NCBI GenBank assembly: GCA_021229015.1
Contig: CM037792.1
Location: 36,515,398 to 36,579,397 of the forward strand
From: Solen grandis
Lineage: Eukaryota > Mollusca > Bivalvia > Adapedonta > Solenidae
DNA length: 64,000 bases
Direction of reading: 5' to 3'
This document shows, piece by piece, positions 22,665 to 35,500 of the stretch; position 1 is the stretch's first letter, and each line of letters opens with the position of its first letter. Below the pieces are notes generated by a model that was given only the letters and a program-made list of their open reading frames with translations, was not told the origin of the DNA and ran no database searches. A program made the position numbers and the translations under genes.

Positions 22665-22930
22665 AGTTTTGCTGGGTGCATGAATAGCGTGGTGGTAATT
22701 AACGCGCTTCGTTTTTAACCAATGCGTCCTGGGTTCAATTCCTGGTCACATAGCTTACGTGAGAGTGTACAGTGGTCGCCCCGTTGAGATACATGGGTTT
22801 TCTCCGGGATCTCCGGTTTCCTCCCAAAATAATGATCAGATACACCGCCGCCAGAGCCATCAAGAATAATCAACATAAGCTGTGATAACTTGTTTCGTAA
22901 TCGATGTAAAATAATTAATGTTTAATTCTA
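22665..22930 (+). mobile_element. SINE family D copy
   Basis: tRNA-like start (GGTGGTAATTAACGCGCTTCG; B box GGGTTCAATTCC), then the conserved body GGGTTTTCTCCGGGATCTCC with GGTTTCCTCCC, ending in TGTAAAATAA. The same body is at 59815-60060. Confidence 0.75.
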
Positions 22931-23500
22931 AAACTACAAGAGGAAGCCGTACGGCGATAGTTATTTTCCATTATGCGGAGATTAAATTCGTATAAATTAA
23001 CATATTATATTTATTTATTTATTTATTTATTTATTTACCGTTTTGTTACTTTATTCTCCAGAATATCAACAACTCCGATACTAATGTTGACTAAAACAAT
23101 CTCGAATGTAAGAATTTGACCAAATTCATAATGAGACAACCAGAACTATTATTGGTGCCATATAAATTGTCTCAATCAAGAACAAACATGAGAAACACCC
23201 TATATTTAATTACATGCTATCCAGTACCTACACTGAAATGATAGATAGTCAATGGTTAATCTGGTTTAAATAAAATACCCATTGTCTTGCTTGAGATACT
23301 GTTTGTAAGCACTACTTTGACCTGGCCTTTAACTACTAAAGCCCGGAACGACGAATCGAACCGTTTTAAAGATCCAAAATGACCGTCCAACATAAATAGT
23401 ATTTATACCCATTCGCCCTATCGCAAGGCTTAATATAAAAAGAGTTCGGAACTGTGATTATGATCTCTACCATTAATTTATTACAACACGCCTCTCTCTC

Positions 23501-23553
<53 letters not shown>

Positions 23554-24105
23554 TAATTTCTTTAGACCCCTGTTTGATTACACAATTGGGACAACATTCC
23601 AGCTGATGTACAGCTGATTTACAGCATACAGATAACACGAATACCATCAAAAGGTCAGGGTTCTTTCAGCGCTCAAGTATTACGTACCGTGCGATACTTG
23701 TCTGTGGCATTTGCATGTCCTTCATATTGGATGCTGTGCAGATTCTAATGCTCATTAAACGCAGATTATTGTCTCAAATCCTCATTTGCACTCGTGGCTC
23801 GGTAGAAAATTCCAAATATTACTTATTTCATTCATTCATGACCCTCTCTCTCTATTTTTTTACATAGATGAGGTTTATTTCCTCATTTTTGTCAGAATTT
23901 GCTCTCATTTCTCTAATGTATAAGTCTGTATTTTTTCGGTTGTCAAATGAATATCTGAAGGATATTCATTGACAGAAAATGCCTATACACAGGGAAAAAG
24001 TTAGGCACCATTATTTGTTGAGATGATATATATATGCTTCATACTCACGGAATTTCATTAAAATAATTGAATGAATTACAGTATCTTGGATAAACATATA
24101 ATTAT
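22930..24105. repeat. Intergenic with (TTTA)n at 23011-23037 and (TC)n/(TA)n at 23493-23553
   Basis: Two microsatellites in otherwise unassigned AT-rich sequence. Open frames over the TC run are artefacts. Confidence 0.8.
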
Positions 24106-24109
24106 ATTA

Positions 24110-24352
24110 TTAACCCTTTCCCTCATATATACTCATTTTGACGCCCTCAATAGGTATACATAAAGCCTGATCTGCAGAAAACCACAGTTAAACCTTACCA
24201 AATTTAATTACAAAAATCCTCATTTCCAGACCACTGAGGAGCAGCAAACAGCATAAAACCTGATCAGCCTGCGAGTTACTCTCAGGCTGATCTGGTTTTA
24301 TGCTGTTCACATAGATCTTTTCATGGTTTTCTCTATGAAGGAAAGGGTTCAA
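24110..24352. mobile_element. MITE family M2, copy 1
   Basis: Starts TTAACCCTTTCCCTC and ends with its near-complement (GAAGGAAAGGGTTCAA). It has an internal 30-bp hairpin: AACAGCATAAAACCTGATCA ... to its complement. About 243 bp, ~95 percent like the copy at 27512 by eye. Confidence 0.92.
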
Positions 24353-24830
24353 CACTTCACTCAGATACATATCTGCAATATATTATAGCCTGTTTCACCG
24401 ACTCTGTATGATTACAAGACGGTTATAGTCTGGCTCTCAACACAAGTGTTTACTCCGCCGTTTGCGGTGTAGGGGATGCTTTACCGATTAAGTTTTACTC
24501 TACGCCTATTCTGACTTCCAAGAATGAAATGCTTCTTTTATCCATTATAATTTAAAACCTCAACGCCGCACATCTGTCTTGTTATACTGTTATATATACG
24601 TCTTTACGTATTCGATCCATACGGTTTAAGATTTCCAAAGCGATACTTATAAATTGTTTAAACCATGCCATTGTACATTCCAATGGATACCTAGAGCTAT
24701 CACTGAACGTGATTAATACCTTAACTACAATGCCATTTGTCAGTGATTAACATTTGGATGTCGTGCCATCCAAAGTCAATGGCTATTATATGTATGGCCT
24801 TGGCATGCCACATCCATCCCACCAAGGCAA
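24353..24830. other. Intergenic, nothing recognised
   Basis: No exon or repeat family is supported. Confidence 0.4.
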
Positions 24831-25400
24831 ACATTTCAGTCGAGTAATTTTAAAATCCTGCAGTCATTGGAAAAACGTTAAAGCCCAGACCGGCCTATTG
24901 GCATTTATCTATTACCTTTGACATCCATGTAGGACCTTCACCTTTGAGCAAGTAATCTGAATCCTATCCTATGTAAAGCGCTCAGCCTAAATAAAGCAAT
25001 CAACTGCGCCAAGTTGGTTGAAAATTCTCACAGACCTGAGTGAAGTTAGATCCCGGACAAGGAAATTTGTACTCATTTGTTACCTTTGACCTCCGAGTCT
25101 GACATTGACCGTTGAGTCAGCATTCTTGTTAATTCTTGCGCGCAACACTCCATCTTAATAAGAAAACATGTGTGCCAAATAATTTGAAAATCCACTTATC
25201 CTTTGTCATGTTAGAGCCCACACAAGCAATTTTTAATTGAATTTTGACGTTGGACCACCAAGTATGGCATTGACCATTGGGCCAGCAATATGGTTCTTGC
25301 GCGCTCTGTCACTCTGTCTTCAAAAGACTACATTTGTGCCAAATACTCTGAAAATCCACCGATCCTTTTTCAAGTTGTCAAGTGATATCGTCTATCACTC
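24830..25400. repeat. Diverged tandem array, four units of ~165 bp
   Basis: The motif (G)CCAA-TAATTTGAAAATCC recurs at about 24839, 25004, 25170 and 25334 (spacing 165, 166, 164), with CTTGCGCGC and TTTGACCTCCGAG-like blocks between. Units share perhaps two thirds of positions. Confidence 0.7.
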
Positions 25401-25439
25401 ACGGTTCTCTCCCTTTACCAATAAAGGGAGAGAAGGGTA

Positions 25440-26600
25440 ATCAGAAGTCATGGCTTATCCGACGATGGTAGAGTTATAGCGCGTGTACGGACAAAGAAGA
25501 TTCTTATAAAGCTCCCCCCCCATCTCATAGGGGTAGTGGGAATATATTTTATAAAGGTGCACGTATCGCTTGGCACGCAACTAATAGTGATGGTCCCAGA
25601 ACTGGTTGGCCTAGTGTCAGGATGTTTTGACTTGGTATCATACCACTTATGGCAATGCGACGAAGTTCTCGTTCTACCGTTTGTCCCACTTTTTTTTAGC
25701 AAATAAAATAGCTCTTTTTTTAGTCAAATTTCAAAAAGATATATTAAGTATTTTTGTATTTTGCCCAGGTCATGTCAAAAATAAGTTTGTTTAGAACGGT
25801 TACGTGTGCCGCGTACTCATACGGCCGACATCAAAGGTGCCACTGTGGCCTACATGACAAAGTTGCCGCTGTGGCCTACATGACAAAAGTGAAACAAACG
25901 ATAAGCCACTTATAGTTTTTTTTAATATATGTTTTATAATTATTATTTTTTCAATATGGAACTTAACCTTGTGCTCAGTTTCGCCACGCTTTGGTTAAAA
26001 TCCATATTATATAAAAAATAAAAATAAAAAAGTAAAGCTTACCGTAATTGTTGTTCTGTTGCAAGTGTAATCTAAGATCAGATGGTAAAGTAACATACAA
26101 GAAAAAAAACTGTTATCGGTCACTATTTATTTACATATATTTCATGATTTTATTTATAAAAATAAGTATATTACAATTACAAAAATATATTTTTCTACAC
26201 AATGCTCGAAATTTATTATCAAATATCTAATATGTGCAGCTTAAAAAGCCACGGGGGGATTACAAGTACACGTTTAATCAGAATATACCAGTTTTTTTGT
26301 TCAGTCCGTGTACCCCTAGGCAGGCTATCAGTAATGTCGGACAAGAAAAGTTAACTCTTGCGTAAAGAGATTTTTTATCAACTATGGCACATTAGGAGAG
26401 GCTAAGAGAGCGTTTTAGCCGGCTCAAATCTGTTCCTCGCCAGGAGTAACAAATATGTGAACACATCGGAAAAACACATAATTAAACCTGATGTAAAGTT
26501 CCCCGAAGTGATAGCTAAATCATTTACAGCTGTCAAAATTCAAAAATCAAGCACAAGCTATTAATTTGTTAGATGCTAAGAATTGCGTTGCTATATACTT
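25440..26600. other. Intergenic; short 26-bp duplication at 25840-25890
   Basis: GCC(A/G)CTGTGGCCTACATGAC occurs twice in tandem. Otherwise unassigned. Confidence 0.5.
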
Positions 26601-26609
26601 GGGGTTTAG

Positions 26610-26855
26610 TATTTCAGTCAAATAGCGACGTTCAGCTATTACAGGTTGTGGAAGTCCCTAAGTGCACAGAGACACCAATGTAAAAACCACCGACATGCGC
26701 ATGCCAGCCGGAAGTCTGCCTCACATTGAAAAAATCCGAGTTACGTTCCAGGAAAAATCCGAGTTTCTGACCGGCACTCGAGCACACACCGGTGAGAGGT
26801 TAATAAGTTAAAAGCAACCTAACCATCCGACCACGGAAGATCCCAACACAGTGTA
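26610..26855 (-). mobile_element. SINE family A, near full-length
   Basis: Right end has the degenerate tRNA head (complement of ACCATCCGACCACGG), then CATGCCAGCCGGAAG and GACGTTCAGCTATTACAGG. A short internal duplication of AAAAATCCGAGTT is present. Confidence 0.75.
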
Positions 26856-27019
26856 TCCAGTCACTGAATGAACACAACCTTTGTCATGGTTTCATTTTTC
26901 GTTTGTTTTTTTTTCTCCATCCGATCGTTCCAATAGCCGATCTAATCTTCTATAATTTTAATCGGGAAGCAAGTTTCAAACACTTATACTGATTAGTCCT
27001 CATTTTTATAGAAGAAGAA

Positions 27020-27110
27020 GAAAAAAAGCCCCATCGCGGATTGAACTTGCAAACAGAGAGGCCGTGGTTATTTAACTCTACCAGTCGTCCACAGCGCCCT
27101 TTAGTTTTTA
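27020..27110 (-). mobile_element. Short tRNA-like SINE fragment
   Basis: Minus strand: GACGACTGGTAGAGTTAAAT, AAGTTCAATCCGCG, then TTCTT tail. Confidence 0.45.
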
Positions 27111-27511
27111 GACGCTAGAGTCATATACTCGAGCAGAACTTTTCGCAATACATTGTATGGTCTGGGTTGATTCTATATCGATAAAATTAAACATACATAT
27201 GTAAAATCATTTTAATAAAGAAAATAATTAAGTCTCTAAAATGTAACAATATTCAATATCAATTTGCAAAATAATGAAAAAAAAAAGCGGTATAAAAGAA
27301 TTCTCTCTCTTTCTCTCCATCTCCCTCACACACATATGTTCATATTCGAGCATGTAAAGTAAACTACACGTATGATTAAAGTTACCAATGGTTTGACACA
27401 CATTCAGTTATCACAGATTAGTTATATTCACGTATAGGCCATGGTTATCTATGTCACCTGCATGTAATCAGGTTTCCAAATATAGGCCTGATAGAGGAAC
27501 ATCTATATGCA

Positions 27512-27753
27512 TTAACCCTTTCCCTCCTATAGACTCATTTTGACGCACTCATTAGGTACCACATAAAGCCTGATCTGCAGAAAGCCACAGTTAAACCTTA
27601 CCAAATTTAATTATAAAATCCTCATTTCCAGACCACTGAGGAGCAGCGAACAGCATAAAACCTGATCAGCCTGCGAGTTACTCGCAGGCTGATCTGGTTT
27701 TATGCTGTTCGCATAGGTCTTTTCATGGTTTCCTCTATGAGGGAAAGGGTTAA
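27512..27753. mobile_element. MITE family M2, copy 2
   Basis: 242 bp bounded by exact inverted ends TTAACCCTTTCCCTC and GAGGGAAAGGGTTAA. The internal hairpin AACAGCATAAAACCTGATCA-GCCTGCGAG-TTA-CTCGCAGGC-TGATC-GGTTTTATGCTGTT is almost perfect. TTAA at both ends suggests TTAA target duplication. Confidence 0.95.
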
Positions 27754-27759
27754 CCTAGC

Positions 27760-28740
27760 TACATTTGAATCTGGTTTAATCTTCAAATGATAACTAAGTG
27801 GCTTGTATTGATTCCCTGTATTCAAATTATCCATTAAAAATGGCAAACGTATATTTTATGATATAATGAACCAATCGCATAAATCAACACATTTAAAAAA
27901 ATGCGTACCTTTGTGTCTCAAAGATGCAGACGTTTACACCTAAGATTTCCCCGTTCAAGTTTCATGTATTTTTAAAAGGTTTTTACATCTATTAAGGGAT
28001 ATAGAAGTCATTTTGACCGTTTCATCATTTGACCCTCACATCGTGATTTGTGTGGTAGTAATGACATCACTGTACTATAAGGGACGTTTCTACTCTAATA
28101 TACTTACGTATACAATTAATATGACATATATTCCATAACATCTCCACATTTGCTTAGAGAAACTGTAAGTTTGTCAGTTTAACATTATTTAAATATCTAT
28201 GTATGTACACACATGTATATTAAAATAAGTTTCTTAGGATCATGTCAAAGTAAACTTACAAAGAACATTAAAAATGGCCCCGAATAGATTTTAGTAAATT
28301 TTCACAAAAAATACACCCTAGCATCATCAGTGGTCATTGCCCATAACACATATAACTGTTTAAGATTTTTAAATACATTGTAAACACTTGAAGTATACAA
28401 AAAGTGTTTTATAGCAAACTGTCTTGAAAACGAATCCATATATATGTACATAAAGATCTTTATACAGTTATTTAGAATGACTTTTTAAAATTATGGATGG
28501 AACATCCAAAGCATTAAAAAAGAACAAAATCATGTTTGCATCTAAAATAATTCACTAAAATAATTATTTTATGGGTGTGTTGGGAAATGTGAAAACAAGG
28601 TAGAAAAAAAAATCGTACATCTATGTATATCATTATAAGAAATGATATTAACATGCATGTATACTAGTATGTCATCTTGTCCTTTATAGACATGATGTGT
28701 ATCACAAAGATTTTAGACTTGGGCCACACTACATGTATAT
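27760..28740. other. Intergenic, nothing recognised
   Basis: AT-rich; no exon or repeat is supported. Confidence 0.45.
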
Positions 28741-28763
28741 GGCCCTCAGTGCCGGAAGCACTC

Positions 28764-28771
28764 TGACGTCA
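28764..28771. promoter_or_regulatory. Perfect CRE motif downstream of SLCO
   Basis: TGACGTCA within the partly palindromic CTCTGACGTCATCAGAG. A related TGACGTCC with similar flanks (AGCACTC before, GATTCT after) lies about 235 bp away near 29000. Confidence 0.3.
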
Positions 28772-29203
28772 TCAGAGATTCTGTCTGAAAACGAGATTTC
28801 CGGAGACAGGTGAAGAAACATGACTGCGCAGGGAAATAAATTTGTTCAACAAGATATTGCATTTAGTCTATACACCGGTATAAATTTTACTAAAGAGATG
28901 TCATTTTAATAACTTCCAGTATAAAATGTTCGTCTAGGAGGCGACAGGAAGCCACAAAGACTGCAGTTAGACTTTTGGATGCTGGTCCAGCACTCAATCT
29001 GACGTCCTCATCGATTCTCGGATGATTCCGGAGATAGACAAAAACACGATTGGTCAGCACGGAGTGCCCCGGCGGAAGCATACAAGGAATGTGTACTACA
29101 TTTCCGGTTGTCTGGACTATCAGTATTTCATACCATCAAAAGCACCATGCTTATGAGTTATAACATTTTTTTTTAGTAAAATAAAGTCAAAACGTTGATC
29201 CAT

Positions 29204-29514
29204 TCAGGCGGAAATATCTGCATCGCCCGTGACAATCGTGACGGCAGACGACACTGATTCGCACCTGGTTGAGTTCGTATCATGTTCAACGACATATTTT
29301 ACCTCTTTTTCTTTTGGAGGTGTATACAATTGATGTGAAAGTATAAAGAATGTAATTGAAGCTATTTTAAAGCAAACTACTAAAATGAAAAAGTTTCGAC
29401 TCATAAGGTTATTGTTATATATCCAGCAGGATGCCTTTTCTTCGCATTTTTCCCGCCAAATTATGCACGTGCTGTCAATTATGGCCCCGAACAAAATTGG
29501 CCCCGGAACGGTAC
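29204..29514 (-). CDS. SLCO4A1-like: SLCO exon 13 (stop codon)
   Basis: Acceptor GTTTTCAG-type (CTTTCAG), terminal TGA at 29204-29206. It encodes [19 protein letters not shown], a cysteine pair, MSRNFF with TM12, and a cytoplasmic tail with PPKEKEV and a Ser/Thr-rich end. No AATAAA lies close downstream; an ATTAAA variant is on the minus strand at 28905-28910, implying a 3' UTR near 300 nt. Confidence 0.95.
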
Positions 29515-32500
29515 CTGAAAGAAATTTATAATGAACATGTAGATCTATAAGGTATTCGATAAACAAAACACAAATTATGGAAATATGGATGCGTAATCTA
29601 ATCTATATCATATTCTAAATTGACCAAGCGAATTTAAACTTTTCGAAAATATCCACTAAAATGCTGATATCTTAATAGCCATAACATCCTGAATTAATTG
29701 ACGACCCATAAGGTCCGTGTTACAGCGGTGTAGTATCTACATTATTGCCGATGCGATTTTTCACTGGAGTGGGGGAGGGTGTGTGGAGGGTCATGGTCTT
29801 CTCATGCCCAAAGTACAGGTCCAAGGAGTCGTCGAGAAGGACTAGTAGTAGTCGTAAAAACTGGTTTCCTAATCAGCGTAAAAAGAAACCCATCTGAACT
29901 AAATTACCCCTTGTACAAGCAGATTCTTACAAGAACCATACACGCAATGAGAAAATACAGAAAAAATAAGAAAAGTTATGCCGCCCCCTTAAAAAAAAAA
30001 AATTAGCAAAAAAAATAATAAAAAAATACAATGACTATCATTGAAGATGATGAAAACCCCCAGTACACCACCTTAACTTTAGAACGTGGTATGCTTCGAA
30101 ACTGTTTTTGTAAAGTGGGAATGAGACAAAGCACCCGATTCTTATTCACGTTGTAAATCACAATAGAATGATTTTCAGACTAATTATAAGTTTATGCATG
30201 GAAGTGAACTATTCAAACAGACACTGTAGGTCATAATTAATAAAACAGTTACCTAGCAACCGGACAATACACCATTTCAGACCAAGACCCAGGGTCCGCT
30301 GACTGTCATGTATACATCTGAAATAGAAGAAGCCTAGAATTAACATCCTGTGACAAATACTACATATAACATGATAATTAAATATTGTCAATCTGATTAG
30401 GTTTTGTTTGTTTGTTAATGTCCCACAGACAGCATTTCAGTCCAATGGAGACAATGTCTACTTGAGACAGATATAGTGCTGCCACACAGTAGTATAACGC
30501 ATGATACCACATCCAGTCACATTTTCCTGTCACTGGACAAACCAGTCCTGGAACTACCCTTATATACTGAGCACCAAGCAAGGGGGATATGCCAGTATCC
30601 TTTTTATACATGTCACGGCCGGGGAACGAACCCACGACCTCGCATTACTTAAAATTTTAGCTACACTAAGCGCTAAGCGATTTGTCTACGATGTAATATC
30701 GATGTGAGCCTCCCTTCACCAGCCCGACGTAGACAAACGCCCATGACTGGCGGTGACATTGATTCCAAGCCAAAAAAGAAAACAAACTGACCTGAGGGTT
30801 GCGGCCACTGCTGGGGGTGAAGGGATGAAGAGCAGCAGGATGGAGACGAACACGAAGGGCAGGTACACATAGAGCAAGTTACAGGACTGACCGCACTTCC
30901 CAACGGTTACCATAGAAACGTTTTCCCCGATCTTTGGCGGCACACATGTACATTCTGTATAGGACTGAAAATAAATTCATTAATGCATTTTTCATGTTTT
31001 TAGCGGTAAAAAAAAAATAAAGACCCACCTGTCATTGTAAGGTCTAGGTCATCTACTCACATGCAATATCACAAACAAAAACCACAAAAATATCCCTTGA
31101 AGTCAATACATCTGAAAACACTGGGTAGGTCATTTGACTTTTGGTAAGAGAATTCTGATAGATTATAATTTTAAAGGCATGTTGACTGGAATAAACTCAT
31201 CAGTCAAGATTGGTAAAATGATTTTTTTCAGTCAATAATAACAACATCATTTTATCAAAAACTGTTCCTCTGTGAAATAGTATTGCTTGTAACTATTATT
31301 TATTCCATGTTTACATGTTACAATCTATCTTCTTGGTATATGTATCATCCATAGATTAAGCTACTTGTAAAGGACAAAATCAGCGAAATCAGTCCAATCC
31401 TGACGCATTGATAGCAGCAGAAATTAAAGTCGGACATTCCACTTTGAGATCAAATATTTTTTTTTTTTTTTTAAAAAGTAACCTGTCCGTAAGACAACGC
31501 GCTCAACGTTTTTAGAACTTGTTAAAAAATATAAAATAAAAAAACCCAACAACTTTGCAATAAACGGAAAGACAAAAATCTTCCCCAAAAGGAACAAAAC
31601 GGTTAAGACAAGAGTTAACCTGATGCGGTACAAAATACGAAGTCGAAAAAGGGAAATAACTCTATCAAAATTACATGTATGTACTTCTGTTATTGTCTAC
31701 AAATCATTTACAAGTACAACAATACCTCAAAGTGTCTAGTGACAAAAATGAGGATACACAATAAAATTTAACCAAGGTGTGACACCGACGGAGAAGTCGC
31801 GCTTATGCCAAGGATGGCTCATCTTTTCTTCGAAATTTCAAGTTAAAAAGAGAATTAATTCTAATCGGCGGAATAAATAAAATGCATTATATGCGTTGAT
31901 TACTTTTAAAATAACGAAAGAGGAGACATGTACAGTGCAATGTGCAGAACGTTGCGCAACAGATACGCGCTGTCCTTAAGTCCAAAGCGTCAATGTAGCA
32001 TTTACATACCTTTCCGTCCATGGACTGCTTGGCGCACCCCGCGTGACACGGGGAGAAGTATTGCACGCCAAAGTCGTCACACACGGGCTCGTATAGCTCT
32101 GTGTGACACCGACAGTTGCTGTTACACTCGCTGATCAGGGCCGGAAGAGCTCCATTGGAACTAGAACATAAGAACGGTGTGTCAGATATATGGAAATACT
32201 AAGCATGTTATATTTTTAGTTTTTTTTTCTGTTGGCAAAATATTCTGCGATTTTTGCATTAAGTAAGGTATGTTAATTTCTGCGTGTATATTCTTTACGA
32301 TTTTTTCGATTTCTGAACCCAAGAATTAATTTCTGCGTTTGTTTACTGTATGTCTCTCTGCAGAACTGAAAAATAACTAAATTAAGGTTTATCAGGAAAT
32401 TACATACTTTTCTTGGGGGAGGGGATGGAAATCTGCTGTAAAATGCAAAAAAAAAGTTATACTTATATTTCGTTTAAACATTTTTACTTGTCAGAAATCT

Positions 32501-35500
32501 TGATTGAGATTCTATTTCAAAGAAGTGTGACGGAAAACGATCTGCTGATTATATTTCGATATTTTGATAATATTTCAAATATTTGAAATTGCCCACATCG
32601 GCAAGTAAATGGATTCTACAGAACCTTTCTGGTTGACGATGATTGAAATAGAGGTTGAAGTGACATGTGCTACATATGTATTACTGTATTCATTAATATT
32701 CTTGGGGTAAATCGTTGGTATGTTATAATTTGTTTGTTTGTTGGGTTAAAAGTCCCACCGACAGTATTTTAGTCATTTGGAGACCATGTATACTTGAGAC
32801 AAATATAGTGCTGCCACACTGCAGTATCACGCCGTAGACATGTGGCATGATACCACACTCAGTAACATTATCCTGACACCGGGCCAACAAGTCCTGGAAC
32901 TACCTTTATATGCTGAGCGCCAAGGAAGGGAGCTATACCAGAACCATTTTTTATGACTTCGGTATGTCGCGGCCGGGGATAACTTTGATTTCGTAGATGG
33001 GTTTATTCAAGTGAAATCTATCTGCAATGCTACTGAGACAGATCCAACAAAATCCAATGTCAACGAAATAAAACGCCGTCAATACCTGTTCTGGTATGTT
33101 TGGGAGACACCCGCCACGTGACCGAGGTCACAGTGGACCCAGAGTCCAGTGGAGAGGATGAGAGATAGACTGCTACATATCAAGGCCACACGGATGCAGC
33201 CCTTCACTTTCAATTCCAGTCGTTTACACAACACCCCGCCCAGGAATTGCCCGCCCGCGGCGCCCGGGACCGCTAAGAAACCTGCAGTAAATGCATATAT
33301 TCAAATACAATATTTTATGTGCACAAGTAGATGTATCTGCAATGTATAAAGTAGAAACACATGCTGATAATGTTTACTGCACGACTTGATCATTATCACA
33401 TCATAAGCGGGGACACCAAGCGTTATGGGCATAAAGTCGGTTATTGCGATGCATTAGTGGTCGCTGAGCATTAGGTCTCATATAAAGTTGGAGTTTTGCG
33501 ATAGAAATGTAGTCATAAGGCGACCCCAAATGCACAGAAGCGCGCGAGTTGAACCACCGACCTACCGCAAGCCAGCTGGAAAGCTTTCTCACATGAAACT
33601 CCGAGTGTCATGGCTCCTTCGCATGATTATCTCTACATCTGATCCAATCTAGGGTACTTGTGATAAAGCACTACCCGACCACAAAGACGTTGCCCTTAAA
33701 ATTAATCAAATTAATGATTCTGCTAGGCAATATAATTGGATTAAAACTCCGATCTGCGGTTTCCATACCTTCGACCACAGACGCTTTGTGATAAGGTCAG
33801 AATGCATAACGATTTATAGAAAGATATGCGTAATTTTATATTTTAAAGAATGCTTTCTTCATTCCAATGAAATACCAACAGAAAGGCATACACAACCTTA
33901 AAATCCATTCAGAAACGCCCGAATAGTAACAATTCTACTACTAAACGATATTTCATAAAGCTTTCAAGAGTGGATTTGTGACCGATTTTTCCTGGATGTC
34001 CCCTATTGTTTTCTTTGGTTGCGTTTGTTTTTTATCTTTCAGATTTCATGATGCAATCAAGAGGTATAAATTATTCTGTGAAAATAAGCAAATTGTGCAG
34101 TTTTCATGAAAATAGTTAAAGATTCTGACCTGGACACCAGCATATGAACGAGGACACTTTTTCTCGAAAATGTCTAGATCACGTGTCCTTGGTTTGAATG
34201 AGTACTAGACGGATCACGTGTTATGATGTCATTTAATTATGCACAAATAAAATCACGCTAGTTAAGTATTTCTCTACTAGAAAAAAAAAAGTTCTGATAA
34301 GTTGAGAAGCCAGCCACCATGCCACGTAAAGGAGAGTTTTTTTTTTTAACTCTTTACTTCATGACTATTCATGAACAATTTTTTAGCATGATGAATATTA
34401 ATAAACTTTATTATAAATCACTTATGACTGGCGGCTACCATATTGAATTGGTTATCGGCTTTTGTGATAATTTCAATGTGACATTGGGGAACCAGCGATT
34501 ATGGTAGCAGCCAGTCATAAGCATCGATACTAGCGACTACTGGAAAAAAGTATAGTTTGTGAGAATAAAATAAATACATAATTTATTGTTTAATATGGGT
34601 ATTTGTTGGAAATATTGTATTTCTGTGAAGTTGCTGTTGAAAAGGGCATTGGCTGTGATATGCATTGCTTCGATCACATCGTGTCCGAGTACAGTTTCCA
34701 TTGAGTTTCGTGACTCGTATTGTCTTTGTAGTTTATCTAAGATAGAAAATCGAGTCGGCAACGAAAAGGCCTATTGTTTCTGCGTTTAACAAGACCGGCA
34801 TATCTGAAATCGGCTGAAAATTGTGTCAGATACGAAGTTCAGAATAGATTTTGAATGGAGAGTTACATACCTTTTCTTATTTTATGATAGCAATATTTTT
34901 TTCTTGAATTGTGAAATTTTGTTATAAAATGTGTTTTGAATTGTTACTTTGTATCAATGGGGGGTCCCACGCCGGTAGCCTGTGCTATAGCATTTAAATG
35001 GATTTTTTTTTCACTGCAGTGCAAACAGTAAAATCTGAGCTACAATATTGTTGGAACAAACAGAACAGACAGTTCCTAGCATAGAAGCTGGGTTGGCTCT
35101 GTTTACTATTGCTCAGAAGGAATCTATGTGAGGTGAAAGGTTAGGCATATTTCTATTTAACGTTGACTGGTATCCGGGATGTTTACCTGTCAGCATCGAT
35201 GCCCAGCCTGCTGTGACACCGAACTGATTCTGGATGAACTTCGGCATGAATGTGGCGAAACCGGATGTGATGAGACCTGCAACAAAAACCGGGGCGTCCA
35301 TTGAACCTATTTTTCTTTCAAAATAAAATTTTATTTTTTGTTTTTGAAAAGTAAAAAAAAAAAAACAATAAACAACAAACAAAAACAACACCATTGCAAC
35401 ACAAAAGCAACTAAAAGAACAACATAAGTAACAGCAAAACCACAACAACATAACAGTAACAACAGGAAAAGCTATTTGCCCTATTTACAACTTACATACC

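Noticed and set aside
25448..25702. 84-codon minus-strand Ser/Thr-rich frame
   Set aside because: No splice context or recognisable domain; it begins in a T/A-rich run.
28890..29081. 63-codon minus-strand frame downstream of SLCO
   Set aside because: Not joined to SLCO by any fitting splice site, and the related block at 28750-28810 does not keep the frame.
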